Part shown: piece by piece, positions 14,633 to 14,834 of the stretch
Layout of the letters: every line of letters starts with the position of its first letter
Position numbering within the stretch: position 1 is the first letter of the stretch
Assembly: GCA_900554935.1 (NCBI GenBank)
Contig: USJF01000017.1
Coordinates: 1-14,834 of the forward strand
Direction: 5' to 3'
Length of the DNA: 14,834 nt
Source: an uncultured Porphyromonas sp.
GTDB lineage: Bacteria > Bacteroidota > Bacteroidia > Bacteroidales > Porphyromonadaceae
The notes under the pieces: model-generated
The model's database searches: none
The model's input: the letters and a program-made list of their open reading frames with translations, nothing else
What the model was told of the DNA's origin: nothing
Position numbers and translations under genes: made by a program

Positions 14633-14834
14633 ATGAGACGTAAACTACTATATATAATATCGTTACTATCGCTCAGTCTACCACTCTTTGCTACTTTATT
14701 TGAGGAGGGAGTGGCAGCCTACAGTGATGCAGACTATCCGAAGGCTATTGAGTGCTTCAATAAAGCGCTTGAGGAGGGAGAGCCAACGGCCGAGATCTAC
14801 TACAACCTAGCTTCGGCTTACTACAAAAATAATG
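14633..14834 (+). CDS. batE: BatE, TPR protein (partial, C-terminal part outside window)
   Basis: The 67 visible codons begin with a signal-type segment, MRRKLLYIISLLSLSLPLFA, then a TPR motif: EEGVAAYSDADYPKAIECFN followed by KALEEGEPTAEIYYNLASAYYKNN. The order after batD and the TPR fit BatE, whose family members carry TPRs and a later SH3-like domain that cannot be seen here. The ATG is 4 bases past the batD stop, so it is the eighth gene of the operon. The right edge cuts the frame. Confidence 0.85.
   Translation, partial: MRRKLLYIISLLSLSLPLFATLFEEGVAAYSDADYPKAIECFNKALEEGEPTAEIYYNLASAYYKNN

Overview
The window reads as chromosomal DNA of an anaerobic or nanaerobic Bacteroidales bacterium, probably Porphyromonas or a close relative. 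The reasons are the gene families (Bat aerotolerance operon, DUF4492 next to cydAB, OmpA/PorT-type small beta-barrel, single-domain mannose-1-phosphate guanylyltransferase), promoters with the Bacteroidetes -7 box TAnnTTTG, and weak or absent Shine-Dalgarno sequences. The genus is an inference.

Layout. Bases 1-2898 (minus strand) hold a cytochrome bd oxidase operon read right to left: a one-TM DUF4492 protein, cydA, and cydB, which runs off the left edge. A good promoter lies at 2956-2987. Bases 3106-3732 (minus) encode a secreted outer-membrane beta-barrel protein, followed by two adjacent hairpins. Bases 3733-4070 are non-coding and contain four 23-bp tandem repeats plus one inverted half-unit. 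A small PAS-domain gene (4071-4415, minus) is divergent from a plus-strand group: mannose-1-phosphate guanylyltransferase, RadC, and a zinc-ribbon/FHA protein (4555-7042). From 7217 to the right edge runs one tightly packed plus-strand operon: moxR, DUF58, a BatD-like membrane protein, batA, batB, batC, batD and the start of batE.

How the genes fit together. The Bat operon encodes a MoxR AAA+ ATPase, a DUF58 protein with a von Willebrand-like fold, two membrane-anchored VWA proteins, TPR proteins and two membrane proteins with periplasmic beta domains and related cytoplasmic tails. Most junctions overlap by 1-4 bases, which suggests translational coupling and a multi-protein envelope complex. 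With cytochrome bd oxidase about 5 kb away, the window carries two systems linked to oxygen exposure.

No wholly new system is evident. The observations most worth a second look are the 23-bp repeat array whose conserved arm can pair with a single inverted copy, the DUF4492 protein as a possible bd-oxidase accessory subunit, divergence of CydB at acidic positions, the paralogous tails of the BatD-like protein and BatD, and an FHA domain lacking the usual phosphate-binding serine. No tRNA, rRNA, CRISPR, insertion sequence or phage gene was seen.
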